DNA of 64,000 bases, from NCBI RefSeq assembly GCF_001556865.1, contig NZ_LSJY01000003.1, positions 1 through 64,000 on the forward strand, given 5' to 3'. The notes under the pieces were generated by a model. That model was not told the DNA's origin and did no database searches. It saw only the letters and a list, made by a program, of their open reading frames with translations. The stretch comes from Sphingobium sp. CCH11-B1 (GTDB taxonomy: Bacteria; Pseudomonadota; Alphaproteobacteria; Sphingomonadales; Sphingomonadaceae). Position 1 is the first letter of the stretch, and each line of letters begins with the position of its first letter. The translations under genes were made by a program, and so were the position numbers. Positions 28,790 through 37,309 of this stretch are shown one piece after another.

Positions 28790-29011
28790 TCAGGCAGCCA
28801 GCGCGCTGGCGGGCAGGGCGGCGCGGGGCGCAGGGGGCGCCACGCGCGGCCGGCGGACGCGGATATGATAGACGGCCGGTTCCTGGGGTATCGGTTCGAA
28901 CAGCAAGGCGGCGACCATCTTGTCGCGATAGGCCGCGAACATCCAGGCGATGGTGCTGGCCGCCATCAGGAAGGCGGCGGAAAACAGGGTCGCTGCAACA
29001 AGAGTGAACAT
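28790..29011 (-). CDS. Small unknown membrane protein
   Basis: This 73 aa protein has one hydrophobic segment at residues 2-27 (MFTLVAATLFSAAFLMAAST), then a conserved-looking YRDKMVAALLFEPIP and a basic Pro/Ala-rich tail (VYHIRVRRPR). I recall similar short proteins in other sphingomonads, with no function. It converges on pssA with three bases between stops. Confidence 0.6.
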   Translation of the reverse strand: MFTLVAATLFSAAFLMAASTIAWMFAAYRDKMVAALLFEPIPQEPAVYHIRVRRPRVAPPAPRAALPASALAA

Positions 29012-29269
29012 GTAAGATCACTTTCCATCTTGCCATTTGCACGGCATGTCTCAGTATGACGGTGTAAACTGGCGTTAACCGTATTTGTTCCGCCTGTTCC
29101 CTTTATGTTCCAGTTCGGAACCGCGGTCAACCCTTGCCATCGCTTTTTTTCGCGTCTATGGGCGCGACCATTCCACATGGGAATCGCCATATCCGGTGCC
29201 GACGCCGCCTTTGAGGCGCGCTTCTTCGGTTCCTGATTCCCAGAGGTAGCAACCGGAAGGAGAAAGACC

Positions 29270-30028
29270 ATGGCGGCACCTGTCGTCACCATGCACCAAT
29301 TGATCGAGGCTGGCGCCCATTTCGGCCACCAGACCCACCGCTGGAACCCGCGCATGAAGCCGTACATCTTCGGCGAGCGCAACGGCATCCATATCCTTGA
29401 CCTGTCGCAGACCGTGCCACTGTTCGGCCGCGCACTCGACTTCGTGTCGGCGACCGTCGCCGCCGGCGGCAAGGTGCTGTTCGTCGGCACCAAGCGCCAG
29501 GCGCAGGACCCCATCGCCGAAGCCGCCCGCAAGTCGGGCCAGCATTTCGTCAACCATCGCTGGCTGGGCGGCATGCTCACCAACTGGAAGACCATTTCGG
29601 GTTCGATCAAGCGCCTGAAGACCCTTGAGGAAAAGCTGTCGGGCGACACCCACGGCTTCACCAAGAAGGAAGTGCTTCAGATGACGCGCGAGCGCGAGAA
29701 GCTGGAACTGTCGCTGGGCGGCATCCGCGACATGAACGGCATCCCCGACGTCATGTTCGTGATCGACGCCAACAAGGAAGAACTGGCGATCAAGGAAGCC
29801 AACACGCTGGGCATCCCGGTCGTCGCGATCCTCGATTCGAACGTGTCGCCCGACGGCATCGCCTTCCCGGTTCCCGCAAATGACGACGCCAGCCGCGCGA
29901 TCCGCCTCTATTGCGACGCCATCGCCGCCGCCGCCACCAAGGGCAACCGTGGTGCGCAGCAGGCTTCGGGCGTCGACCTCGGCGCTCTGGACGAGCCGGA
30001 AGCCGAAGAGGTCGTCGCCGAAGCCTGA
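29270..30028 (+). CDS. rpsB: 30S ribosomal protein uS2
   Basis: uS2 binds the 16S rRNA on the 30S body and is needed for S1 binding. The 252 aa protein has the family N-terminus ([20 protein letters not shown]), [12 protein letters not shown] and the C-terminal PDVMFVID with [10 protein letters not shown]. It has a strong ribosome site (GGAAGGAGAAAG) before ATG 29270. An acidic tail (EEVVAEA) ends the protein. tsf follows, as in most bacteria. The 258-base upstream gap has no gene; a leader for autogenous control is possible but I see no defined motif. Confidence 0.97.
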   Translation: MAAPVVTMHQLIEAGAHFGHQTHRWNPRMKPYIFGERNGIHILDLSQTVPLFGRALDFVSATVAAGGKVLFVGTKRQAQDPIAEAARKSGQHFVNHRWLGGMLTNWKTISGSIKRLKTLEEKLSGDTHGFTKKEVLQMTREREKLELSLGGIRDMNGIPDVMFVIDANKEELAIKEANTLGIPVVAILDSNVSPDGIAFPVPANDDASRAIRLYCDAIAAAATKGNRGAQQASGVDLGALDEPEAEEVVAEA

Positions 30029-30061
30029 TCGGGCGTCGCGATACTGCAAGATTGGCAGGGT

Positions 30062-30088
30062 AGGGCGCGCTCTTCGGAGACGCGCCCT
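30062..30088 (+). terminator. rpsB-tsf intergenic hairpin with a TTCG loop
   Basis: AGGGCGCG (30062-30069) pairs with CGCGCCCT (30081-30088); CTC-TTCG-GAG forms an extra-stable tetraloop tip with one bulged base. No T-run follows. It may be a partial attenuator or processing site that sets the rpsB:tsf ratio. Confidence 0.5.
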
Positions 30089-30129
30089 CCCGCATATTTG
30101 AACCATCCGAAACATTTAGGAGCCGAAAC

Positions 30130-31056
30130 ATGGCCGAGATTACCGCTGCCGCCGTCAAGGAACTGCGCGACCGTTCGGGCGCGGGCATGATGGATTGCAA
30201 GAAGGCGCTCACCGAAGCCAATGGCGACATCGAAGCCGCGACCGACTGGCTGCGCGCCAAGGGCCTGGCCGCCGCGCAGAAGAAGTCGAGCCGCACCGCC
30301 GCTGAAGGCCTGGTCGGCGTCGCCGTCGCCGGCACCAAGGGCGTCGCCGTCGAAGTGAACAGCGAAACCGACTTCGTCGCCAAGAACGACCAGTTCCAGG
30401 ATTTCGTCCGCACCGTCGCGCAGATCGCGCTGGAGACCGGCGCGGCCGATGCCGAGGCGCTGACCGGCGCGGCCTATCCGTCGGGCGGCACCGTCGCGGA
30501 AAAGCTGGTCGCCAACATCGCCACCATCGGCGAGAACCAGAATGTCCGTCGCGTCGGCCAGGTCGAAGTGAGCCAGGGCGTTGTCGTCCCCTATGTCCAC
30601 AACGCCGCCGCGCCGGGCCTGGGCAAGATCGGCGTGCTCGTCGCGCTGGAGGGCGATGCCCCCGCCGACGTTCTGGAGCCGCTGGGCAAGCAGCTTGCCA
30701 TGCACATCGCCGCCGCCTTCCCGCTGGCGCTGTCGGCTGCCGACATCGACCCGGCGCTGCTGGAGCGTGAACGCGCCATCGCCGCCGAGAAGGCTGCCGA
30801 GAGCGGCAAGCCCGCCGAGATCGTCGCCAAGATGGTGGACGGCGCGGTCGCCAAGTTCGCCAAGGAACAGGCGCTGCTGAGCCAGCTGTTCGTGATGGAC
30901 AACAAGACCCCGGTCGCCGACGTCGTCGCCAAGGCGGCGAAGGACGCGGGCGCGTCGATCACGCTCAAGAGCTATATCCGCTTCCAGCTGGGCGAAGGCA
31001 TCGAGAAGGAAGTCAGCGACTTCGCGGCGGAAGTCGCGGCGGCTGCCGGCGCCTGA
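30130..31056 (+). CDS. tsf: Elongation factor Ts
   Basis: EF-Ts exchanges nucleotide on EF-Tu. The 308 aa protein begins with the UBA-like N-terminal domain ([19 protein letters not shown]) and contains the TDFVAKN core motif, the site that disrupts the EF-Tu Mg2+ position, followed by the dimerisation region. The length fits the bacterial long form. It has the ribosome site TTAGGAG before ATG 30130 and ends in a clear terminator, so the downstream pyrH group probably has another promoter. Confidence 0.97.
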   Translation: MAEITAAAVKELRDRSGAGMMDCKKALTEANGDIEAATDWLRAKGLAAAQKKSSRTAAEGLVGVAVAGTKGVAVEVNSETDFVAKNDQFQDFVRTVAQIALETGAADAEALTGAAYPSGGTVAEKLVANIATIGENQNVRRVGQVEVSQGVVVPYVHNAAAPGLGKIGVLVALEGDAPADVLEPLGKQLAMHIAAAFPLALSAADIDPALLERERAIAAEKAAESGKPAEIVAKMVDGAVAKFAKEQALLSQLFVMDNKTPVADVVAKAAKDAGASITLKSYIRFQLGEGIEKEVSDFAAEVAAAAGA

Positions 31057-31089
31057 TTGAACGCGCGTAAGCGATTAAGGCTAAAGGGA

Positions 31090-31116
31090 AGGGGCGTCCT
31101 GCGGGGCGCCCTTTTT
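31090..31116 (+). terminator. Intrinsic terminator after tsf
   Basis: AGGGGCG (31090-31096) pairs with CGCCCTT (31107-31113), and T-run 31112-31116 overlaps the stem base. It separates rpsB-tsf from the toxin-antitoxin genes. Confidence 0.75.
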
Positions 31117-31229
31117 CATGTGGCGATCATGGCGTTTGCCGTGGGTAACGGAAGCGAGCCATAAAAATCCTCACCGGGCAAGGGAGGATGAAGGTGAGCG
31201 CAGCGCCCATCGCCTGACCATTGCGGAAT

Positions 31230-31246
31230 TTAGTATTATCCACTAA
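31230..31246 (+). promoter_or_regulatory. Candidate operator of the toxin-antitoxin pair
   Basis: TTAGT-N7-ACTAA (31230-31246) is a small inverted repeat ten bases before the antitoxin start, within an AT-rich patch (TAGTATTAT) that could hold the -10 box. Autorepression by the antitoxin is usual for this family; use of this site is inferred. Confidence 0.35.
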
Positions 31247-31255
31247 CTTCTTTGC

Positions 31256-31486
31256 ATGGACCGGCAAATCAGCGCGAGCGACGCCAATCAGCATTTTTCT
31301 GAAATGCTTCGGGATGTCGCCGAGGGAGAAAGTTTCACCGTCACATCGCGCGGCCGTCCGGTTGCACGGGTGACGCCGGTCGATCGCGCGTCCGAAGTGC
31401 GTTCGCTGCGGCGCTTGCTGGCCTTCGTCGCGAGCCTGCCCGTGCGCCATGCGGGGGATTGGTCGCGGGATGATCTCTACGGATGA
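31256..31486 (+). CDS. Phd/YefM-type antitoxin
   Basis: This 76 aa protein has the prevent-host-death fold: ISASDANQHFSEMLRDVAEG, then FTVTSRGRPVARVTPV, the standard DNA-binding half. The remaining C-terminal tail (about residues 45-76) would wrap around and neutralise the PIN toxin. It overlaps the toxin start by four bases (ATGATG with TGA at 31484), the classic coupled arrangement. The start ATG 31256 has no strong ribosome site. Confidence 0.85.
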   Translation: MDRQISASDANQHFSEMLRDVAEGESFTVTSRGRPVARVTPVDRASEVRSLRRLLAFVASLPVRHAGDWSRDDLYG

Positions 31487-31950
31487 TGCGGGTAGCGCTC
31501 GACACCACTATTCTCGCTTATCTGGCGGGGGTGAGCCACGGCGCGCAGGATGAGGCCAAGATCGGTGTCGTTCGGGATATGGTTGGGCGTCTTGCAGAGG
31601 TGACCAGTCTGATCGCGCCCACCCAGGCATTGGGTGAATTGTTCGTGCTTCTGCGTCGGACGGGTACGCCAGCCGATGAGGCGCGCACGATCCTGCTGGA
31701 ATTTTCGGACGCCTTTGGCGTGGCGCCGTCGCTGGCGACGACCACGCTTGCCGCCGCCGATCTGGTCGTCGATCACAGGCTGCAATATTGGGATGCGCTG
31801 ATCCTTACCGCCGCAGCCGAGGCAGGCTGTGCGATGCTGTTGTCAGAGGATATGCAGCATGGCTTCGTCACGCGTGGACTGACCGTCATCAACCCGCTGA
31901 CGGGCGTTGCGCATCCCAAGCTGGCGGCGTTGCTCGATATTTCAGTATGA
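31483..31950 (+). CDS. PIN-domain toxin ribonuclease (VapC-like)
   Basis: This 155 aa PIN-domain protein has the conserved acidic residues expected for metal-dependent RNA cleavage: D7 in VALDTTILAYL, Glu in QALGELFVLL, Asp in QYWDALIL and a final acidic residue in LLSEDMQHG. Such toxins cut tRNA or rRNA when free of antitoxin. Its antitoxin is of Phd type rather than VapB AbrB type. The pair sits between tsf and pyrH, where most relatives have none, so it probably inserted into the locus. Confidence 0.85.
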   Translation: MMRVALDTTILAYLAGVSHGAQDEAKIGVVRDMVGRLAEVTSLIAPTQALGELFVLLRRTGTPADEARTILLEFSDAFGVAPSLATTTLAAADLVVDHRLQYWDALILTAAAEAGCAMLLSEDMQHGFVTRGLTVINPLTGVAHPKLAALLDISV

Positions 31951-32050
31951 AGAGGCCGCGACCGGCAACAAACGCCCCTTGGCATCGCGGTTTCGCCCCT
32001 CTAATGTCCCGCCCGCTTCCCCTGCCAACGACCAAGGATTCTAGCCCCGC

Positions 32051-32776
32051 ATGACCCGGCCAGCCTTCAAGCGCATCCTTCTGAAATTGTCCGGCGAAGT
32101 GCTGATGGGGCAGGGGCAGTTCGGCATCGAGCCGGCGACCGTCAGTCGCGTGGCAGGAGAGATCGCAGCGGCCAAGGACGCGGGCTTCGAGATCTGCGTG
32201 GTCGTGGGCGGCGGCAACATCTTCCGCGGGCTGGCCGGCGCGGCGGCCGGGTTCGACCGGGCGAGCGCCGACTATATGGGCATGCTCGCCACCGTGATGA
32301 ACGCGCTGGCGGTGCAGAACGCACTGGAAAAGCGCGGTTACGACACGCGCGTCCAGTCCGCCATTCCGATGGCGAGCGTGTGCGAACCCTATATCCGGCG
32401 CAAGGCGGAGCGGCATATGGAAAAGGGCCGCATCGTCATCTTCGCAGCGGGCACGGGCAGCCCCTTCTTCACGACCGACACCACGGCCGCCCTGCGCGCC
32501 GCCGAAATGAATTGCGACGCGCTGTTCAAGGGCACCAGCGTGGACGGCATCTATAATGCCGATCCCAAGAAGGTGCCGGATGCCGCGCGATATGATGCGA
32601 TCAGCTTCGACCAGGTGCTGAACGACAATCTGAAGGTCATGGACGCCAGCGCGATCGCGCTGTGCCGAGAGAATAATATCCCCATCGTCGTGTTCAACAT
32701 CCGCGAGACCGGCAATCTCGCCACCGTGCTTGCCGGGCATGGCGTCGCGACGATCGTGCAAAATCAGGAGCGTTGA
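32051..32776 (+). CDS. pyrH: UMP kinase
   Basis: PyrH phosphorylates UMP to UDP and is allosterically regulated by GTP and UTP. The 241 aa amino-acid-kinase-fold protein has [25 protein letters not shown], the [11 protein letters not shown] loop and the [10 protein letters not shown] element. The start ATG 32051 gives normal length. It is followed after six bases by frr. The upstream TA pair ends 100 bases before it, and a pyrH promoter may lie in that gap. Confidence 0.96.
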   Translation: MTRPAFKRILLKLSGEVLMGQGQFGIEPATVSRVAGEIAAAKDAGFEICVVVGGGNIFRGLAGAAAGFDRASADYMGMLATVMNALAVQNALEKRGYDTRVQSAIPMASVCEPYIRRKAERHMEKGRIVIFAAGTGSPFFTTDTTAALRAAEMNCDALFKGTSVDGIYNADPKKVPDAARYDAISFDQVLNDNLKVMDASAIALCRENNIPIVVFNIRETGNLATVLAGHGVATIVQNQER

Positions 32777-32782
32777 AATCCC

Positions 32783-33340
32783 ATGCCGCAATATAACAAA
32801 GCCGATCTGGAACGCCGCATGGCCGGCGCGATCGAAGCCCTGAAGGGGGACCTGACTGGTCTGCGCACCGGCCGCGCCAATGTGCAGCTGCTCGATCCCG
32901 TCATGGTCACCGTCTATGGCGCGAACATGCCGCTCAACCAGGTAGCGACCGTTTCCGCGCCCGAACCGCGCATGCTGTCGGTGCAGGTGTGGGACAAGAC
33001 CAATGTCGGCCCGTGCGACAAGGCGATCCGTTCGGCGGGGCTGGGCCTCAACCCCATCGTCGACGGGCAGACGCTGCGCCTGCCGATCCCCGACCTGACC
33101 GAGGAGCGGCGCAAGGAACTGGCCAAGCTCGCCAGCAAATATGCCGAAGGCGCGCGCGTCGCGGTGCGCAATGTCCGCCGCGACGGCATGGACAGCCTGA
33201 AGGCCGACGAGAAGAAGGGCGAGATCAGCGAGGACGAGCGCAAGCGGCTGGAAACGGAAGTGCAGAAGCTGACCGACAGCACCATCGCCGATATCGACGC
33301 CGCCGCGTCCGCGAAGGAAAAGGAAATCCTCGGTCAATAA
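32783..33340 (+). CDS. frr: Ribosome recycling factor
   Basis: RRF splits post-termination ribosomes together with EF-G. The 185 aa protein has the two-domain pattern: helix-rich domain I with [16 protein letters not shown] and the domain-II region [17 protein letters not shown], then the C-terminal helical part ([21 protein letters not shown]). It is nearly identical in arrangement to other alphaproteobacteria, directly after pyrH. Confidence 0.97.
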   Translation: MPQYNKADLERRMAGAIEALKGDLTGLRTGRANVQLLDPVMVTVYGANMPLNQVATVSAPEPRMLSVQVWDKTNVGPCDKAIRSAGLGLNPIVDGQTLRLPIPDLTEERRKELAKLASKYAEGARVAVRNVRRDGMDSLKADEKKGEISEDERKRLETEVQKLTDSTIADIDAAASAKEKEILGQ

Positions 33341-33383
33341 GCCGGGGCTTTTCTTTCGTGGCCAAAACCCGCATGTCCTTCTG

Positions 33384-34160
33384 ATGGCCAGTCAAGCCAA
33401 GCCCGACCTGAGCGAGGGCGCGCCCATGGATGGCGCGCGCAACCGGGGCGTTCCGCCCGGAACGCCGGGCGTGCGGCATGTCGCCATCATCATGGATGGC
33501 AATGGCCGCTGGGCGAAGAAGCGGCTGCTGCCCCGCATCGCCGGCCATCGGGCGGGGGTGGAGGCGGTGCGCCGCGTCGCGCGCGCGGCGCGGGAGATGG
33601 GGCTGGAATGCCTGACGCTCTACGCCTTCTCCTCGGAAAACTGGAAGCGGCCGGCGAGCGAGGTGTCCGACCTCATGGGCCTGTTGCGCCATTTCATCCA
33701 GTCGGACCTGGACGAATTCCACGCCAACGGCGTGCGGCTGCGCATCATCGGCGACTATCGGGCGCTCGACCCGTCGCTGGTCGACCTGATCGAAGGCGCA
33801 ATGGCGCGCACGGCGGGAAATAGCGGGCCAATCATCGCGATCGCGCTCAATTACGGCGCGCAGGACGAGATGGTGCGCGCGGTCCGGGCGATCGCGGAAC
33901 GCGCCGCGCAAGGCATGCTGGCGACGCAGGATATCGGCGTCGAGATGATCGACGCGGAACTCTATACCGCCGACCTGCCGCCGCTCGATCTCATGATCCG
34001 TACGTCGGGCGAGCAGCGGCTCAGCAATTTCCTGCTGTGGCAGGCAGCCTATGCCGAACTCTATTTCACCGACATGCTGTGGCCCGATTTCGACGGGCAG
34101 GCGCTGGCGCAGGCGCTGGACGCCTTTCGTTTGAGGGACCGCCGGTTCGGCGGCTTGTGA
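33384..34160 (+). CDS. uppS: Undecaprenyl diphosphate synthase (cis-prenyltransferase)
   Basis: UppS condenses isopentenyl diphosphate onto farnesyl diphosphate to give the lipid carrier for peptidoglycan. The protein has the signature VAIIMDGNGRWAKKR with catalytic Asp, the GHRAGVEAVRR segment, LYAFSSENWKRP, and the C-terminal RTSGEQRLSNFLLWQAAYAE. With ATG 33384 it has 258 aa. ATG 33426, preceded by GAGGG, would give 244 aa and is also plausible. It precedes cdsA by four bases. Confidence 0.95.
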   Translation: MASQAKPDLSEGAPMDGARNRGVPPGTPGVRHVAIIMDGNGRWAKKRLLPRIAGHRAGVEAVRRVARAAREMGLECLTLYAFSSENWKRPASEVSDLMGLLRHFIQSDLDEFHANGVRLRIIGDYRALDPSLVDLIEGAMARTAGNSGPIIAIALNYGAQDEMVRAVRAIAERAAQGMLATQDIGVEMIDAELYTADLPPLDLMIRTSGEQRLSNFLLWQAAYAELYFTDMLWPDFDGQALAQALDAFRLRDRRFGGL

Positions 34161-34164
34161 GCGC

Positions 34165-34944
34165 ATGACGAGCGAATTGCGCACCCGCGCCACTGTGGGC
34201 GTCGCGCTGATCGCGCTGGCGATGGGCGCGCTGCTGGCCGGAGGCCTCATCTTCTGGATGCTGCTGGTGGTCGCCGGCGTGCTGATGCAGGGGGAATGGG
34301 GCGACCTGACCGGCGCCGACCCGCAGCAGCGCAAGACCGCCATGTTCGCCGTGTCCATCCCGCTGGCGCTGCTATGCCCGCTGGCGGCGGGCATCGACTG
34401 GCCGGTGCTGGTGGCGGGCGCGGCGGCTTTCTTCTTCGTCCTGTTCACCAGCCGGAAGCCGGGTCTGGCGCTCGGCATCCCCTATGTCTGCGTGCCCATC
34501 GTGGCGTTGCAGTTTCTGCGCGGGGAACAGCCCTATGGCTTCGGCCTGCTGCTCGCCCTGTGGGCGCTGGCGCTGGTGTGGGCGACCGACATCGGCGCCT
34601 ATTTCGCCGGCCGATCCATCGGCGGGCCGAAGCTCGCGCCGCGCGTCAGCCCGTCCAAGACCTGGTCGGGCCTGGCCGGTGGGGTGCTCGCCGCGCTGCT
34701 GCTGGGCTTCCTGCTGCATCGCCTGGCCGGGCTGCCGATCCAGCTGGCGGCGGCGAGCGGGCTGCTGGCGGTCGCGGCGCAACTGGGCGATCTTGTGGAA
34801 AGCTGGATGAAGCGCCGGGCGGGCGTGAAGGACAGCGGCACGCTGCTCCCCGGCCATGGCGGCGTGATGGACCGGCTGGACGGGGTGGTGGCCGCAGCGC
34901 CGCTTGCCGCCCTATGCTACCTCATCCTGGTGCAGGGCGCATGA
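34165..34944 (+). CDS. cdsA: Phosphatidate cytidylyltransferase
   Basis: CdsA makes CDP-diacylglycerol from phosphatidate and CTP, the substrate for pssA elsewhere in the window. The 259 aa protein has about six to eight hydrophobic helices and the family signature near the C-terminus (SWMKRRAGVKDSG, then LPGHGGVMDRLDG), including the metal-binding Asp pair. The stop overlaps the dxr start (ATGA). Confidence 0.94.
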   Translation: MTSELRTRATVGVALIALAMGALLAGGLIFWMLLVVAGVLMQGEWGDLTGADPQQRKTAMFAVSIPLALLCPLAAGIDWPVLVAGAAAFFFVLFTSRKPGLALGIPYVCVPIVALQFLRGEQPYGFGLLLALWALALVWATDIGAYFAGRSIGGPKLAPRVSPSKTWSGLAGGVLAALLLGFLLHRLAGLPIQLAAASGLLAVAAQLGDLVESWMKRRAGVKDSGTLLPGHGGVMDRLDGVVAAAPLAALCYLILVQGA

Positions 34945-36098
34945 AGCGCGTCTCGATCTTCGGCGCGACCGGATCGGTCGGTCTGTCGACGCTCGACCTG
35001 GTCCGGCGCGATCCGCAATCCTACCGCGTCGTCGCGCTGACCGCGAACAGCGATGTGGACAGCCTCGCCGCGCAGGCGCGGGAAACAGGCGCGCAGGTCG
35101 CCGTGATCGCGCAGGATCGGTTGTATGGCGCGCTCAGGGATGCGCTTGCCGGGTCCGGGATCGAGGCGGCGGCGGGGGAACAGGCGCTGGTCGAGGCGGC
35201 CGGCCTGGACGCGGACTGGACCATGGCCGCGATCGTGGGCTGCGCGGGGCTCAAGCCCACCATGGCGGCGCTGAAGCGCGGCGGCGCGGTGGCGCTGGCC
35301 AACAAGGAGTCGCTGGTGTCGGCCGGCGGGCTGATGATGCAGGCGGCGACTGCGTCGTCGGCGACGCTGCTGCCGGTGGATAGCGAGCATAACGCGATAT
35401 TCCAGTGCCTTGCCAGCTATGGCCTGGAGGATGTCGCACGGATCATCCTGACGGCGAGCGGCGGCCCGTTCCGCACCCGCAGCCGGGCCGAGATGGCCGA
35501 CATCACGCCCGCGCAGGCGGTCGCCCATCCCAACTGGTCGATGGGCGCGAAGATCAGCGTCGACAGCGCGACGATGATGAACAAGGGGCTGGAACTGATC
35601 GAGGCCGCCTATCTCTTTCCCGTGGGACTCGACCGGATCGAGATATTGGTGCACCCGCAATCGGTCATCCATTCGATGGTCGAATATCGCGACCGTTCCA
35701 CTTTGGCGCAGCTGGGTTCGCCGGACATGCGGATTCCCATCGCCCATGCGCTCGCCTGGCCCGAAAGGATCGCCACGCCATGCCAGCCGCTGGACCTGGT
35801 AAAGATTGGCAGGCTCGACTTCGAAGCCCCTGACGAACAACGTTTTCCCGCGCTTCGCCTTGCCCGCGACGCGGCGGCGGAAAGCGGCGCCGCTCCCGCC
35901 ATCCTCAACGCCGCCAACGAAGTCGCGGTCGCCGCATTCCTGGCCGGGCGCATCGGCTTCCTTGATATTGCCATGATTGTGGAGGATGTGTTGCAGCGAT
36001 ACAGCGCGCCGCCGCCCTCGTCGATCGACGATGTGCTGGCTGCGGACGCGCAGGCCCGCGCGCAGGCGGGGCAAGTGATGGAAAGATTGACGGCTTGA
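34941..36098 (+). CDS. dxr: 1-deoxy-D-xylulose-5-phosphate reductoisomerase
   Basis: Dxr converts DXP to MEP with NADPH in isoprenoid synthesis, supplying uppS upstream. The 385 aa protein has the NADPH motif GATGSVG near the N-terminus, ALANKESLVSAG, LLPVDSEHNAIFQ with metal-binding Asp and Glu, and SVIHSMVEY. Length is normal. It overlaps cdsA by four bases and rseP by four bases (TTGA), so translation is coupled across three genes. Confidence 0.96.
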   Translation: MKRVSIFGATGSVGLSTLDLVRRDPQSYRVVALTANSDVDSLAAQARETGAQVAVIAQDRLYGALRDALAGSGIEAAAGEQALVEAAGLDADWTMAAIVGCAGLKPTMAALKRGGAVALANKESLVSAGGLMMQAATASSATLLPVDSEHNAIFQCLASYGLEDVARIILTASGGPFRTRSRAEMADITPAQAVAHPNWSMGAKISVDSATMMNKGLELIEAAYLFPVGLDRIEILVHPQSVIHSMVEYRDRSTLAQLGSPDMRIPIAHALAWPERIATPCQPLDLVKIGRLDFEAPDEQRFPALRLARDAAAESGAAPAILNAANEVAVAAFLAGRIGFLDIAMIVEDVLQRYSAPPPSSIDDVLAADAQARAQAGQVMERLTA

Positions 36099-37228
36099 TC
36101 CAGAATCCCGGTTTCATCCTGACCGTGCTGGCCTTCGTGGCGGTCATCGGGCCGCTCGTCTTCGTGCACGAACTCGGCCATTATCTGGTCGGGCGCTGGT
36201 GCGGCGTGAAGGCGGAGGCCTTTTCCATCGGCTTTGGCCCTGAGCTGTTCGCCTGGGTCGACCGGCGCGGGACGCGCTGGCGGATCGCGGCGCTGCCGCT
36301 TGGCGGCTATGTCCGGTTCAAGGGCGACATGAACGCGGCGAGCATGACCGATCCCGCCTGGCTGGAGATGCCGGCGAAGGACCGGGCGGAAAGCTTCCCC
36401 GCCAAGCCGTTGTGGCAGCGCGCCATGATCGTGGCGGCGGGACCGGCGATCAACTTCCTCTTCGCCATCCTGATCCTGGCGACCTTCGCCTTCCTGCATG
36501 GGGAAAGCCGCACGCCGGCCGTGGCGGGGCAGGTCCAGCCGGGCAGCGCCGCGGCGGCGGCCGGCATCGTCGCGGGGGACCGCATCGTTTCGCTGGGCGG
36601 CCGGTCGATGGACACGTTCGACGACATCCGCCTCTATGCGCAGATCCGCCCCAACCAGCCGGTCGAGCTGGTGATCGAGCGCGATGGTCGCCGGATCGTC
36701 AAGCAGGGCCGGATCGGCAGCGTGACTGAGGATGACGGGCTGGGCAACAAATTCGCCGTCGGGCGGCTCGGCATCGCGCCCGGCGAACCGGTGATCGAGC
36801 CGGTGCCGCTGTGGCGCGCGCCGATCGTCGCCATCGAGCGCACCGGGCAGATCGTGCGCACCATGGTCGAGACGCTGGGCCAGATCCTGGGCGGCGGCCG
36901 GTCGGTGAAGGAACTGGGCGGGCCGCTCAAGATCGCGCAGGTTTCGGGGCAGGCGGCGACGCTGGGCCTGGAAAGCTTCATCTTCTTCGCCGCGCTCATC
37001 TCGATTAACTTGGGGTTCATCAACCTGTTGCCAATTCCGATGCTGGATGGCGGGCACCTGCTTTTCTACGGAATCGAGGCGGTCCAGCGGCGGCCGGTCA
37101 GTCCGGCCGCGCAGGAATGGGCCTATCGGTCGGGGCTGGCGCTGTTGATGGCGATGATGCTGCTGGTGACTTTCAACGATTTGTCGTCTTTCGGCCTGTG
37201 GAAAAGCCTGTCCGGCTTGATCGGCTGA
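36095..37228 (+). CDS. rseP: Site-2 intramembrane zinc metalloprotease
   Basis: RseP-type proteases cut membrane-anchored anti-sigma factors and remnant signal peptides. The 377 aa protein has the zinc motif HELGH (H25, E26, H29), a PDZ domain at about 135-200 ([18 protein letters not shown]) and the second catalytic motif NLLPIPMLDGG. It has one PDZ domain rather than the two of E. coli, usual for alphaproteobacteria. The TTG start at 36095 overlaps the dxr stop; the protein otherwise lacks a suitable start before the first helix. Confidence 0.94.
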   Translation: MIQNPGFILTVLAFVAVIGPLVFVHELGHYLVGRWCGVKAEAFSIGFGPELFAWVDRRGTRWRIAALPLGGYVRFKGDMNAASMTDPAWLEMPAKDRAESFPAKPLWQRAMIVAAGPAINFLFAILILATFAFLHGESRTPAVAGQVQPGSAAAAAGIVAGDRIVSLGGRSMDTFDDIRLYAQIRPNQPVELVIERDGRRIVKQGRIGSVTEDDGLGNKFAVGRLGIAPGEPVIEPVPLWRAPIVAIERTGQIVRTMVETLGQILGGGRSVKELGGPLKIAQVSGQAATLGLESFIFFAALISINLGFINLLPIPMLDGGHLLFYGIEAVQRRPVSPAAQEWAYRSGLALLMAMMLLVTFNDLSSFGLWKSLSGLIG

Positions 37229-37309
37229 CGCGCATCGGGCAGGGAAGCGCCCTCCGGCATCATTTGGGTCGGCGGAAACATTCGGGTTTTGAGTTTTGAG
37301 GTGGAGCGG

